From Burkholderiales bacterium RIFCSPHIGHO2_12_FULL_61_11 (GTDB taxonomy: Bacteria > Pseudomonadota > Gammaproteobacteria > Burkholderiales > Burkholderiaceae_C), in contig MERZ01000116.1 in assembly GCA_001770785.1 (NCBI GenBank), positions 2,815-8,822 of the forward strand: a stretch of 6,008 bases of DNA, written 5' to 3'. The translations under genes and the position numbers were made by a program. Positions 1 to 6,008 of this stretch are shown here, in pieces. The notes under the pieces were generated by a model that saw only the letters and a list, made by a program, of their open reading frames with translations, ran no database searches and was not told the origin of the DNA. Numbering within the stretch: position 1 is the first letter of the stretch; each line of letters begins with the position of its first letter.

Positions 1-2405
1 AAGGCCGTGCTATCCACCAGCATGGCGTTGATGCCGCCGGTCTCGGCAATCAGCGGAACGATGGGTCCGTCCTTGGCGGCCAGCGCCCGGTTGATGAGCT
101 TGGCGACCTGGGTCGAGCCGGTAAACACCACACCGGCCACGCCCGGCGCAGCCACCAGCGCAGCGCCGACGGTTTCACCGGGGCCGTGCAGCAATTGCAG
201 CGCGCCTTCGGGCACGCCGGCCTGATGCAGCAGCTTGACCGCTTCCCAGGCCACGCCCGGCGTCTGCTCGGCCGGCTTGGCCAGCACGGCGTTGCCGGTG
301 GCCAGCGCGGCCGCCACCTGGCCGGTAAAAATCGCCAGCGGGAAATTCCACGGGCTGATGCAGACCCAGACGCCGCGCCCGCGCAGCCGCAGTTCATTGG
401 TCTCGCCGGTGAGGCCCAGCATCACCCCGCCATGCTGGCCGGGCAGCGCCATTGGCTGCATGATGCGCTCGGCTTCGCCCGCGTAGTAGCGCAAAAAGTC
501 CACCGCCTCGCGCACCTCGGACACCGCATCGCCCCAGGTTTTGAACGCTTCCTTGACCAGCAGCGCGCAGAACCTGGGCAGCTGCTGCTGCAGCGCGTCG
601 GCGGCGCGGCGCAGCATGGCGGCGCGCTCCGCCACCGGAACTTGGTGCCATGTCTGATAGCTGCTTGCGCCCGTCGCCAGGGCGCCAGAGACCAATTTGG
701 CATCAAACTCCGGCACCACCGGAACGGCAGTGGTGTGCAAGGCGGCGAATAGCGGCGCGCGCATGCTTTCCACCGTCAAGTCGAGCCCCAGACTGTTGAG
801 GCGGCCGGGGCTGTACAGCGCGGGCGGCAGCGGCAGGGACGACTCGGGTTCCAGGCCCAGCGGCGAGGTCAACAGTTCGCTGATCCCCACCGATTCGTCG
901 GCCAGCTGGTGAACAAATGAAGAGTTGGCGCCGTTTTCGAGCACGCGGCGAACCAGGTAGGCCAGCAGGTCGCGGTGCGCGCCGACGGGCGCGTAAAGGC
1001 GGCAACTGATCCGCGGGTTTTTCAGCACTTCGCGGAAAATTCCCTCGCCCATGCCGTGCAGGCGCTGCAATTCAAACTGGACGGGCGATCCCGCCTGGCT
1101 CCCTCTCCTGCCGGGAGAGGGTAAGGGTGAGGGCTCCCCGGCTTGCGCCGCATGCGCATTCCCAGACTTTGCGGCCATTTGCAAGATGGCGGCAATCGTG
1201 CCGGCGTTGTGCCCGGCAAACTGCGGATAGACGGCATCGGGCGCTTCCAGCAAGGCCTGCGCGCAGGCCAGATAAGACACATCGGTGTGGTGCTTGTGCG
1301 TGAACACCGGGTAATGCGGCAAGCCCAGCTCTTGCGCCCGCTTGATTTCCGAATCCCAGTACGCACCCTTGACCAGGCGGCACATCAGGCGCAGCTGGTA
1401 TCTGCGGCCGATGGCGATGACATGCTCAATCAGGTCGAGTGCGCGGGTCTGGTAGCTTTGCATGGCCACGCCAAACCCCTGCCACTGCGGGTACTGCTGC
1501 GCCACCCGGGCGGCAAGGGCTTCAAACACGTCGAGCGAAAGCTCCAGCCGGTCCACCTCCTCGGCGTCAATCGTCAGGTTGATATTGGCCTGGGCCGCCA
1601 GCTCGCACAAGCCCCAGACGCGCGGCACCAGCTCGGCCATGACACGCTCGTGCTGGGCGTCTTCGTAGCGCGGGTGCAGTGCGCTGAGCTTGATGGAGAT
1701 GCCATCATTTTCCTCGGTCGCGACCGTTTTGCTGGAACGATCAGCGATGAACTTGATCCCGTTGACGTAGCTTTCCAGGTAGCGCAGCGCGTCTTTATCG
1801 GTCCGTGCGCCCTCGCCCAGCATGTCATAGCTGTACCTCAGCTTTGGCATTTTCTTGCGCGCGTCGTCGGCTTCCTTCATGGCCTCGCTCATGGTCTGGC
1901 CCAGCACGAACTGGCGGCCCAGCAGTTGCAGCGCGCGCACGGTTGCCGCCACCACGGTGCGCGCCCCCAGCTTGCTCAGGAGGCCAGCTTCTTCAGCCTG
2001 TCCCGAGCTTGCCGAAGGAGGTAAAAACTTCTTGGACAGGCCAATCGCCGAGGCCGACAGGCGCGCCATCGCGCCATGACTTGGGCCGTCGCCTGCGCTG
2101 TCAAAATCAGCCCGGCCAAGCTGGTCGGCGGTCAGGGCGATGGCGGTTTCAGCATCGGGCACCCGCAGCAGGGCTTCGGCCAGGCGCATCAGCGCCAGGC
2201 CTTCGGCAGTGGAAATCGGGAATTCCTTGAGCAGGCTCTCCATGGCCCAGAACGGCGGCGGATTCCCGCGCACGGCCTGCACCCAGGGCCGGGCCGACTG
2301 GGCCGCATCCGCCCAGTCGAGTGCGCCGGCCAGGCGCTGCAGATAGCGGGCCACGATGTCGGCCTCCGGGCGGTAGGGAAAAGGCAAGCGCGCTGATGCA
2401 GACAT
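1..2405 (-). CDS. putA: Bifunctional proline dehydrogenase / L-glutamate-gamma-semialdehyde dehydrogenase PutA (3' end outside window)
   Basis: PutA oxidises proline to P5C with FAD, then glutamate semialdehyde to glutamate with NAD+. About 801 codons are visible with no in-frame stop; family members of this type usually exceed 1,200 residues. The N-terminus begins with the arm segment LPFPYRPEAD, not a ribbon-helix-helix domain, so this is a non-DNA-binding PutA. The proline dehydrogenase barrel (about residues 190-490) shows MLGEGA (195-200), IDAEEVDRLE (D280), RLVKGAYWDSE (K346), FAGHNA, LHGMGE and LVRRVLENGANSSF (R486/R487, matching the substrate-binding Arg pair of E. coli PutA). The aldehyde dehydrogenase domain shows PWNFP (W686), AKPAEQT, FTGST and AETGG (E788); the catalytic Cys lies beyond the window. 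The start at 2405 is preferred because GGAG sits 6 nt upstream; an in-frame ATG at 2417 has a poorer site. Residues 129-136 and 423-438 come from dispersed repeats. Confidence 0.96.
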   Translation of the reverse strand, partial: MSASARLPFPYRPEADIVARYLQRLAGALDWADAAQSARPWVQAVRGNPPPFWAMESLLKEFPISTAEGLALMRLAEALLRVPDAETAIALTADQLGRADFDSAGDGPSHGAMARLSASAIGLSKKFLPPSASSGQAEEAGLLSKLGARTVVAATVRALQLLGRQFVLGQTMSEAMKEADDARKKMPKLRYSYDMLGEGARTDKDALRYLESYVNGIKFIADRSSKTVATEENDGISIKLSALHPRYEDAQHERVMAELVPRVWGLCELAAQANINLTIDAEEVDRLELSLDVFEALAARVAQQYPQWQGFGVAMQSYQTRALDLIEHVIAIGRRYQLRLMCRLVKGAYWDSEIKRAQELGLPHYPVFTHKHHTDVSYLACAQALLEAPDAVYPQFAGHNAGTIAAILQMAAKSGNAHAAQAGEPSPLPSPGRRGSQAGSPVQFELQRLHGMGEGIFREVLKNPRISCRLYAPVGAHRDLLAYLVRRVLENGANSSFVHQLADESVGISELLTSPLGLEPESSLPLPPALYSPGRLNSLGLDLTVESMRAPLFAALHTTAVPVVPEFDAKLVSGALATGASSYQTWHQVPVAERAAMLRRAADALQQQLPRFCALLVKEAFKTWGDAVSEVREAVDFLRYYAGEAERIMQPMALPGQHGGVMLGLTGETNELRLRGRGVWVCISPWNFPLAIFTGQVAAALATGNAVLAKPAEQTPGVAWEAVKLLHQAGVPEGALQLLHGPGETVGAALVAAPGVAGVVFTGSTQVAKLINRALAAKDGPIVPLIAETGGINAMLVDSTA
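1091..1139 (-). repeat. REP-like palindromic dispersed repeat inserted in frame in putA
   Basis: The plus strand has CCCTCTCC (1101-1108), a five-base loop, and GGAGAGGG (1114-1121): a perfect 8-bp stem. It is followed by GTAAGGGTGAGGGCTCCCC. On the putA strand this reads CCCTCACCCTTACCCTCTCC, a pattern I recall as an abundant dispersed element in beta- and gammaproteobacteria; its spurious translations (LTLTLSRQER, PHPYPLPAGEGA) are also typical. Here it is read as EPSPLPSPGRRGSQ, near PutA residues 423-438. It lies between the FAGHNAGT segment and LHGMGE, where other PutA proteins as I recall them have only a short connector, and it keeps the frame open. Copy number in the genome cannot be judged from one window. 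Confidence 0.75.
1997..2019 (-). repeat. Short dispersed repeat (CCTTCGACAAGCTCAGG type) in frame in putA
   Basis: The plus strand reads CCTGTCCCGAGCTTGCCGAA followed by GGA. This is close to the sequence CCTGTCCTGAGCTTGTCGAA that I recall as a very common dispersed element in Comamonadaceae and related genomes. In putA it is translated as PSASSGQA, near residues 129-136, between LSKKFLP and LLSKLGARTVVAA. That is a variable linker between the arm and the region leading to the barrel, and the frame is kept. The identification is by memory of the motif, not by search. Confidence 0.6.
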
Positions 2406-2567
2406 CTGGGACTCCATCAAAGAAGGGTTCAAGATTGGCGGGTACGGAATGAATAAAGCTTGCAGAAAATTCGGTTCGATGGCGCCATGTTCCATGGAAT
2501 GCTGAAGAATTTCGCACCAAACTTACCGTATTTTTGAATAATTCACTAACCGTGACTGAATACTCAC
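2406..2567. promoter_or_regulatory. putA upstream region between putA and the regulator remnant
   Basis: This 162-base spacer is visibly more AT-rich than its flanks and should hold the putA promoter, but I found no convincing -35/-10 pair on either strand. It holds two adjacent perfect 10-bp palindromes, ATGGCGCCAT (2479-2488) and TTCCATGGAA (2490-2499), and an imperfect inverted repeat, ATTCAC at 2541-2546 facing GTGACTGAAT at 2552-2561. Either could be an old operator for the divergent Lrp-type regulator. Such short palindromes also occur by chance, so the operator reading is weak. Confidence 0.4.
2412..2415 (-). promoter_or_regulatory. Shine-Dalgarno site deciding the putA start
   Basis: On the minus strand GGAG is followed by six bases and then the ATG at 2405. 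The alternative in-frame ATG at 2417 overlaps this motif and is preceded only by a pyrimidine-rich stretch (CCTTCTTTG), so 2405 is the better start. Confidence 0.6.
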
Positions 2568-2672
2568 CTGACCATTGACAGAATCGATCTGAAAATCCTG
2601 ATGGGCGAAACCCGCACCTATGCAGTGATGGAAGAGGTGAAAAGCACCACCCGGCTGGCGCTGGGGGTTTAA
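2568..2672 (+). pseudogene. Remnant of an Lrp/AsnC-family regulator (PutR-like), internally deleted
   Basis: The frame reads LTIDRIDLKIL and then directly MGETRTYAVMEEV-KSTTRLALGV and a TAA stop. The first part matches the extreme N-terminus of Lrp/AsnC regulators, and the second matches their last ~20 residues (pattern RTYxVMxEVKxTTRLxL). The family is usually about 150-165 residues; only ~34 remain, so the helix-turn-helix and nearly all of the ligand-binding RAM domain are missing. The two parts are in the same frame, so the loss was a multiple of three bases. No ATG, GTG or TTG lies in frame between the upstream stop (2553-2555) and the junction; only CTG codons at 2556 and 2568 fit, with no Shine-Dalgarno site. 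It is transcribed away from putA, where Lrp-type proline regulators often sit. PutR identity is inferred from position. Confidence 0.8.
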
Positions 2673-2696
2673 GGCTGAAAGCCCGCCCCTCCTGTG

Positions 2697-3443
2697 TCAG
2701 CCCGCCGCGCGCGACCGTCCACCAAAGATCGCCGTACCCACGCGCACCATCGTGCTGCCGGCATGAATCGCCGCCTCCAGGTCCGCCGTCATGCCCAGCG
2801 ACAGCGTGTCCATGGGTAGGGGCAACACAGCGGCGTCATTGATCTGATCAAAAATGGCTTTTACCCTTGCATGGAGAGCGCAAGCAGCGACAAAATCAAC
2901 AGCCGGCTCGGGGATGGCCATGAGTCCGCGCAGGGCAAGACGCGGCAGTTGCGCAACCTCTAGTGCCAAGGCCTGCACGTCTGCCGGTGCCAAGCCTGAT
3001 TTGTTCGCGCCGCCATCCACGTTGACCTGCAAACAGATTTGCAGCGGCGGCAAGTGCGGCGGCCGCTGCTCGCTCAGGCGCTGCGCAATCTTCAACCGGT
3101 CGAGCGACTGGACCCAGTCAAAGTGCTCGGCCACGAGACGGGTTTTGTTGCCTTGTACCGGTCCGATGCAGTGCCACTCCAGCGCGCTGGCATCAGGACC
3201 AGACGGCTCATCAACCCGCGCCGCCTGCCAGGCGCGCAGCGCCAGAATCTTCTGGACCCCCTCGGCGATGTAGTTTTCACCAAACGCGCGCTGGCCGGCC
3301 AGCAGCGCCTCCATCACGGCGTCCGTGCCAAACGTTTTGGAGACCGCCAGCAGGCGCACGCTGGCCGGGTCGCGCCCGGCGGCCCGGCATGCCTTGGCGA
3401 TGCGGTCATGAACAAGCTGAAGCTTGCGGGAAATCGTGGTCAT
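2697..3443 (-). CDS. yggS: YggS/PROSC family pyridoxal-5'-phosphate homeostasis protein
   Basis: This cytosolic protein binds PLP without known catalysis and buffers the free PLP pool, affecting amino-acid and keto-acid balance. The 248-residue product has the family's N-terminal helix, then LLAVSKTF with the PLP-linking lysine at K36, the same number as in E. coli YggS. It continues with FGENYIAEG (54-62), WHCIGPVQGNKTR (90-102), SLGMTADLEAAI (215-226) and the phosphate-binding GSTMVRVGTAIFG (229-241). It is slightly longer than the usual ~230 residues because of about 15 extra residues (near 72-87, rich in A, D, P and S) before the WHCIGP motif. The gene is divergent from pilT with a 54-base gap, an arrangement I recall from betaproteobacteria. 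No good Shine-Dalgarno site precedes the ATG. The start is supported by family length and by K36. Confidence 0.95.
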   Translation of the reverse strand: MTTISRKLQLVHDRIAKACRAAGRDPASVRLLAVSKTFGTDAVMEALLAGQRAFGENYIAEGVQKILALRAWQAARVDEPSGPDASALEWHCIGPVQGNKTRLVAEHFDWVQSLDRLKIAQRLSEQRPPHLPPLQICLQVNVDGGANKSGLAPADVQALALEVAQLPRLALRGLMAIPEPAVDFVAACALHARVKAIFDQINDAAVLPLPMDTLSLGMTADLEAAIHAGSTMVRVGTAIFGGRSRAAG

Positions 3444-3497
3444 AATCCGACTGTAAACTCAAGTTCAAACTCAATTTCGATTTCCAAGGATCCCTGG
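3444..3497. promoter_or_regulatory. Divergent yggS-pilT spacer with tandem AAACTCAA repeats
   Basis: Only 54 bases separate the two start codons, so at least one promoter must overlap coding DNA. The spacer is AT-rich against its flanks. It contains AAACTCAA at 3455-3462 and again at 3467-3474, a 12-base period, reading as TTGAGTTT twice on the minus strand. No clean sigma-70 or sigma-54 promoter could be recognised. The repeats could be a binding site or chance. Confidence 0.4.
3486..3490 (+). promoter_or_regulatory. Shine-Dalgarno site deciding the pilT start
   Basis: AAGGA lies seven bases before the ATG at 3498. The open frame extends far upstream (an ATG at 3039), but that part is antisense to yggS. 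This site, plus the match of the N-terminus MDITQLL to PilT proteins, fixes the start. Confidence 0.8.
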
Positions 3498-4541
3498 ATG
3501 GACATTACCCAGCTGCTGGCCTTTAGTGTCAAGAACAAGGCGTCTGACTTGCATTTGTCAGCAGGCTTGCCTCCCATGATCCGGGTTCATGGTGATGTGC
3601 GGCGCATCAATGTCGATCCGCTGGACCACAAGCAGGTGCACGCCATGGTGTACGACATCATGAACGACACCCAGCGCAAAAACTACGAGGAGTTTTTGGA
3701 GGTTGATTTTTCCTTCGAAATCGAAGGCTTGGCGCGCTTTCGCGTCAATGCTTTCAACCACAATCGGGGTGCGGGCGCCGTGCTGCGGACCATTCCTTCG
3801 AAAATCCTGACGCTGGAGCAACTGGGCGCGCCGAAGATTTTTGGCGACCTGGCGCTCAAGCCGCGCGGCATGGTGCTGGTGACGGGCCCGACCGGCTCAG
3901 GCAAGTCCACCACGCTGGCGGCCATGGTCAACTATCTGAACGAAACCGAATACGGCCATGTCATTACGGTGGAAGACCCGATTGAGTTTGTGCACGAATC
4001 CAAGAAATGCCTGGTCAATCAGCGCGAGGTCGGGCCGCATACGCTGAGCTTCAACGCCGCCCTGAAGTCCGCCTTGCGCGAAGACCCCGATGCGATTCTG
4101 GTGGGGGAAATGCGCGACCTCGAAACCATTCGGCTGGCCATGACGGCCGCCGAAACCGGCCACCTGGTGTTCGGCACGCTGCACACCTCCAGCGCGGCAA
4201 AAACAGTGGACCGGATCATTGACGTGTTCCCGGCCGCAGAAAAGGAAATGATCCGCTCCATGCTGTCCGAATCGCTGCAGGCGGTGATCTCGCAAACGCT
4301 GTGCAAAACCAAGGACGGCCAGGGCCGGGTGGCGGCGCACGAAATCATGCTCGGCACCGCCGCCATCCGCAACCTGATTCGGGAAGCCAAGGTTGCGCAG
4401 ATGTACTCATCGATCCAGACCGGCAGCAGCGTGGGCATGCAGACGCTGGACCAGAATCTGACCGACCTGGTCAAGCGCAACGTGATTTCTGCCGCGGAAG
4501 CACGAAGCAAGGCCAAAATCCCTGAAAACTTTCCCGGTTGA
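3498..4541 (+). CDS. pilT: Type IV pilus retraction ATPase PilT
   Basis: PilT is the hexameric cytoplasmic motor that depolymerises type IV pili, powering twitching motility and DNA uptake. The 347-residue product is of normal length for the family. In order it has the N-terminal PAS-like domain (ASDLHLS at 15-21, RFRVNAF at 80-86), Walker A GPTGSGKST (130-138, K136), the Asp box with VEDPIEF (E163), Walker B ILVGEMRD (E204), the His box TGHLVFGTLHT (H222, H229), and the retraction-specific AIRNLIRE motif (289-296). The last motif separates PilT from PilB and other secretion ATPases. All catalytic residues are present, so it should be active. It is first in a run with the CNBD gene (32-base gap) and pilU. 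Confidence 0.98.
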   Translation: MDITQLLAFSVKNKASDLHLSAGLPPMIRVHGDVRRINVDPLDHKQVHAMVYDIMNDTQRKNYEEFLEVDFSFEIEGLARFRVNAFNHNRGAGAVLRTIPSKILTLEQLGAPKIFGDLALKPRGMVLVTGPTGSGKSTTLAAMVNYLNETEYGHVITVEDPIEFVHESKKCLVNQREVGPHTLSFNAALKSALREDPDAILVGEMRDLETIRLAMTAAETGHLVFGTLHTSSAAKTVDRIIDVFPAAEKEMIRSMLSESLQAVISQTLCKTKDGQGRVAAHEIMLGTAAIRNLIREAKVAQMYSSIQTGSSVGMQTLDQNLTDLVKRNVISAAEARSKAKIPENFPG

Positions 4542-4573
4542 TCTGCCGGACGGGCTACCAGGAGAAAGGACCC

Positions 4574-5206
4574 ATGAAAGGCTTGTTCGGACGGCTCAAG
4601 CAGCCCGCCGCGTCGCGTGATGGTGACGAGTACCCTGATTCAGTGCTGTTCAGCACTGCGTTCGCCGATCAGGGCGTTGATCCGTCGATGCTGGTCCCCT
4701 GGGAAGCCCGCGCCAACGAGGTCGGCGCGAAACGCTTGTCAGCCCCGCGGGCCATCAAGCTGTTGCAGGGGCTGTGGGCCAGGGACAAATACATGTCGAG
4801 GCTGCCCACGGACTCCGTGAGCCAGCTGGAACAATTTTTTGACTTCGCCACCGTGCCGGCCAATCGTGACATCGTCCGCCAGGACGAGTATGGCAATTTC
4901 ATGATCGTGCTGCTGACCGGCAGCATTGCGGTGGACCGGGTGCAACCGTGGGGCGAGCGCCTGCGCCTCACGGAAACACGCCCCGGCGATATCCTGGGTG
5001 AAATGTCACTGCTGGACAGCGGCAAGCGCTTTTCGGTGTGCAGCTCGCTGACCGAATGCGATATCGCCGTGCTGAGTGCGCAATCGCTCGACGAAATGGT
5101 AGGGGTTGACCCCGCCCTGGCCGCCAACCTGGTCGCCCTGCTGGCGCGCAAGCTGTCGCTTCGCCTCAGGATGATCAGCGCCCGGCTCACCGACAAAAAG
5201 AACTAG
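4574..5206 (+). CDS. Cyclic nucleotide-binding domain protein of the pilT-pilU locus
   Basis: This 210-residue soluble protein has one cNMP-binding beta-roll (about 77-195). Before it lies a ~75-residue segment (VLFSTAFADQG, VPWEARANEVGA, APRAIKLLQGLW) that I do not recognise. The domain shows FMIVLLTGSIAV (109-120), RPGDILGEMSLL (136-147) and the phosphate-binding cassette GEMSLLDSGKRFSV (142-155). E143 and R152 have the nine-residue spacing of cAMP-binding cassettes, but the residue after R152 is Phe where small residues are usual, so ligand binding is uncertain. No helix-turn-helix follows; the C-terminus is a helix ending RMISARLTDKKN, so it is not a CRP/Vfr-type transcription factor. No signal peptide or membrane segment is seen. 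AGGAGAAAGGA just before the ATG at 4574 supports this start. Its position between pilT and pilU suggests a role in pilus retraction; that is inference. Confidence 0.88.
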   Translation: MKGLFGRLKQPAASRDGDEYPDSVLFSTAFADQGVDPSMLVPWEARANEVGAKRLSAPRAIKLLQGLWARDKYMSRLPTDSVSQLEQFFDFATVPANRDIVRQDEYGNFMIVLLTGSIAVDRVQPWGERLRLTETRPGDILGEMSLLDSGKRFSVCSSLTECDIAVLSAQSLDEMVGVDPALAANLVALLARKLSLRLRMISARLTDKKN

Positions 5207-5247
5207 CCGCTACCTACCCCCCAAAGCGAAGATCCAAAGGACATGAC

Positions 5248-6008
5248 ATGGAACGCGACCAGGCCAGCAAATTCATTAACGACCTTCTCCGGCTGATGGT
5301 CAGCCGCAATGGCAGCGATCTGTTCATCACCGGGGACTTTCCACCCGCCATCAAGGTGGACGGCAAGGTCACCAAGGTGTCGTCCCAGCCGCTCAACGCC
5401 AGCCACACGCTGGCACTGGCGCGCGCCATCATGAACGACAGGCAGGCCGCCGAGTTTGAACGCACCAAGGAATGCAATTTCGCCATCTCGCCGCCGGGCG
5501 TGGGGCGCTTCCGCGTCAATGCGTTCCTGCAACAGGGCAAGATCGGCATGGTGCTGCGGGTCATTCCGGCCGTGCTGCCCACCCTTGACGGGCTGGGCAT
5601 GCCCCAGGTACTCAAGGAAGTTGTGATGTCCAAGCGGGGGCTGACAATTCTCGTGGGCGCCACCGGCTCGGGCAAGTCCACAACGATGGCCGCCATGATC
5701 GACTGGCGCAACGAGCAATCGTTTGGCCACATCATCACGATTGAAGAACCGGTGGAGTTTGTCCATCCGCACAAGAACTGCGTGGTCACGCAACGCGAAG
5801 TAGGGCTGGACACCGACAACTGGGAAGCAGCGCTTAAAAACTCCCTGCGACAGGCGCCCGATGTGATTTTGATGGGCGAGATCCGCGACCGGGAAACCAT
5901 GGAACACGCTATCGCCTTTTCCGAAACCGGCCATCTGTGCCTGGCCACGCTGCACGCCAACAGCGCCAACCAGGCGCTCGATCGGGTGATCAACTTCTTC
6001 CCTGAAGA
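5248..6008 (+). CDS. pilU: Type IV pilus accessory retraction ATPase PilU (3' end outside window)
   Basis: PilU is a PilT paralogue that assists retraction, needs PilT to act, and adds force. About 253 codons are visible; full proteins are usually ~370-380 residues. Visible features are the N-terminal GSDLFIT (22-28, parallel to ASDLHLS in PilT), GRFRVNAF (86-93), Walker A GATGSGKST (137-145, K143), IEEPVEF with E170 (PilU-type EEP where PilT has EDP), Walker B ILMGEIRD (E211), and the His box TGHLCLATLHA (H229, H236). The gene is broken only by the window edge. AGGA at 5238-5241 is six bases before the ATG at 5248. A nearby ATG at 5243 is in another frame and gives no PilU sequence. The 41-base gap after the CNBD gene supports co-transcription. 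Confidence 0.96.
   Translation, partial: MERDQASKFINDLLRLMVSRNGSDLFITGDFPPAIKVDGKVTKVSSQPLNASHTLALARAIMNDRQAAEFERTKECNFAISPPGVGRFRVNAFLQQGKIGMVLRVIPAVLPTLDGLGMPQVLKEVVMSKRGLTILVGATGSGKSTTMAAMIDWRNEQSFGHIITIEEPVEFVHPHKNCVVTQREVGLDTDNWEAALKNSLRQAPDVILMGEIRDRETMEHAIAFSETGHLCLATLHANSANQALDRVINFFPE

Noticed and set aside
1143..2024. Long plus-strand open frame (293 codons) opposite putA
   Set aside because: Antisense shadow of a well-supported enzyme; rich in R, H, G, A and Q with no recognisable motif, as expected in GC-rich DNA.
1..2405. Possible frameshift in putA, since the two repeats could have broken it
   Set aside because: The triplet phase read at the left edge (AETGGINAM) matches that at the start (LPFPYRPEAD), and no in-frame stop was found in between, so the gene is open across the window.
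2149..2520. 123-codon minus-strand open frame covering the putA start and upstream region
   Set aside because: It is out of frame with the conserved PutA arm sequence and shows no motif; the putA frame explains the region.
2673..2683. Possible terminator hairpin (GGCT, loop GAA, AGCC) between the regulator remnant and yggS
   Set aside because: The stem is only four base pairs and no T-run follows on either strand, so it is not a credible intrinsic terminator.
3039..3497. Upstream extension of the pilT reading frame giving a 500-residue protein
   Set aside because: The extra part is antisense to yggS and unlike PilT. The ATG at 3498 has a good Shine-Dalgarno site and gives the normal 347-residue length.
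3897..4516. Minus-strand open frames of 147-165 codons opposite pilT
   Set aside because: Antisense shadows of the Walker A to AIRNLIRE region; no independent motif or ribosome site.
5243..5245. Earlier ATG as pilU start
   Set aside because: It is in a different frame (MTWNATR) and does not lead into the PilU sequence; the ATG at 5248 does.
5203..5955. Minus-strand open frames of 250-259 codons opposite pilU
   Set aside because: Both mirror the conserved pilU codons and overlap each other; neither shows any domain.

Overview
This window looks like a chromosomal stretch from a GC-rich betaproteobacterium, most likely of the Burkholderiales/Comamonadaceae type (Polaromonas- or Rhodoferax-like). 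That placement rests on recalled protein styles, on yggS lying divergent to pilT, on a cyclic-nucleotide-binding gene between pilT and pilU, and on two kinds of short dispersed repeat that I associate with these genomes. It is an inference; no database was searched.

Layout. (1) Positions 1-2405, minus strand: the first ~801 codons of putA, the bifunctional proline catabolic enzyme (proline dehydrogenase followed by glutamate-semialdehyde dehydrogenase). The 3' end lies off the left edge. It has no N-terminal ribbon-helix-helix DNA-binding domain. Two short dispersed repeats are embedded in frame in the coding sequence. (2) 2406-2567: putA upstream region. (3) 2568-2672, plus strand: a collapsed Lrp/AsnC-family regulator gene. 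Only the first ~11 and last ~22 codons survive, joined in frame, with no normal start codon. It lies divergent to putA, where a PutR-type regulator would be expected. (4) 2697-3443, minus: yggS, PLP homeostasis protein. (5) 3444-3497: short divergent spacer. (6) 3498-6008, plus: pilT, a small CNBD-only protein, and pilU (cut by the right edge), closely spaced like an operon.

How they work together. PilT is the main type IV pilus retraction ATPase and PilU its accessory paralogue. The CNBD protein between them has no DNA-binding domain, so it may be a ligand sensor or scaffold for pilus retraction rather than a transcription factor. PutA oxidises proline to glutamate. The ruined neighbouring regulator suggests that the original local control of putA has been lost or replaced.

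Most interesting: the internally deleted lrp-like gene, the two in-frame repeat insertions in putA (one inside the catalytic barrel domain), and the CNBD gene between the two retraction ATPases. No tRNA, rRNA, CRISPR array, transposase or integrase was seen.
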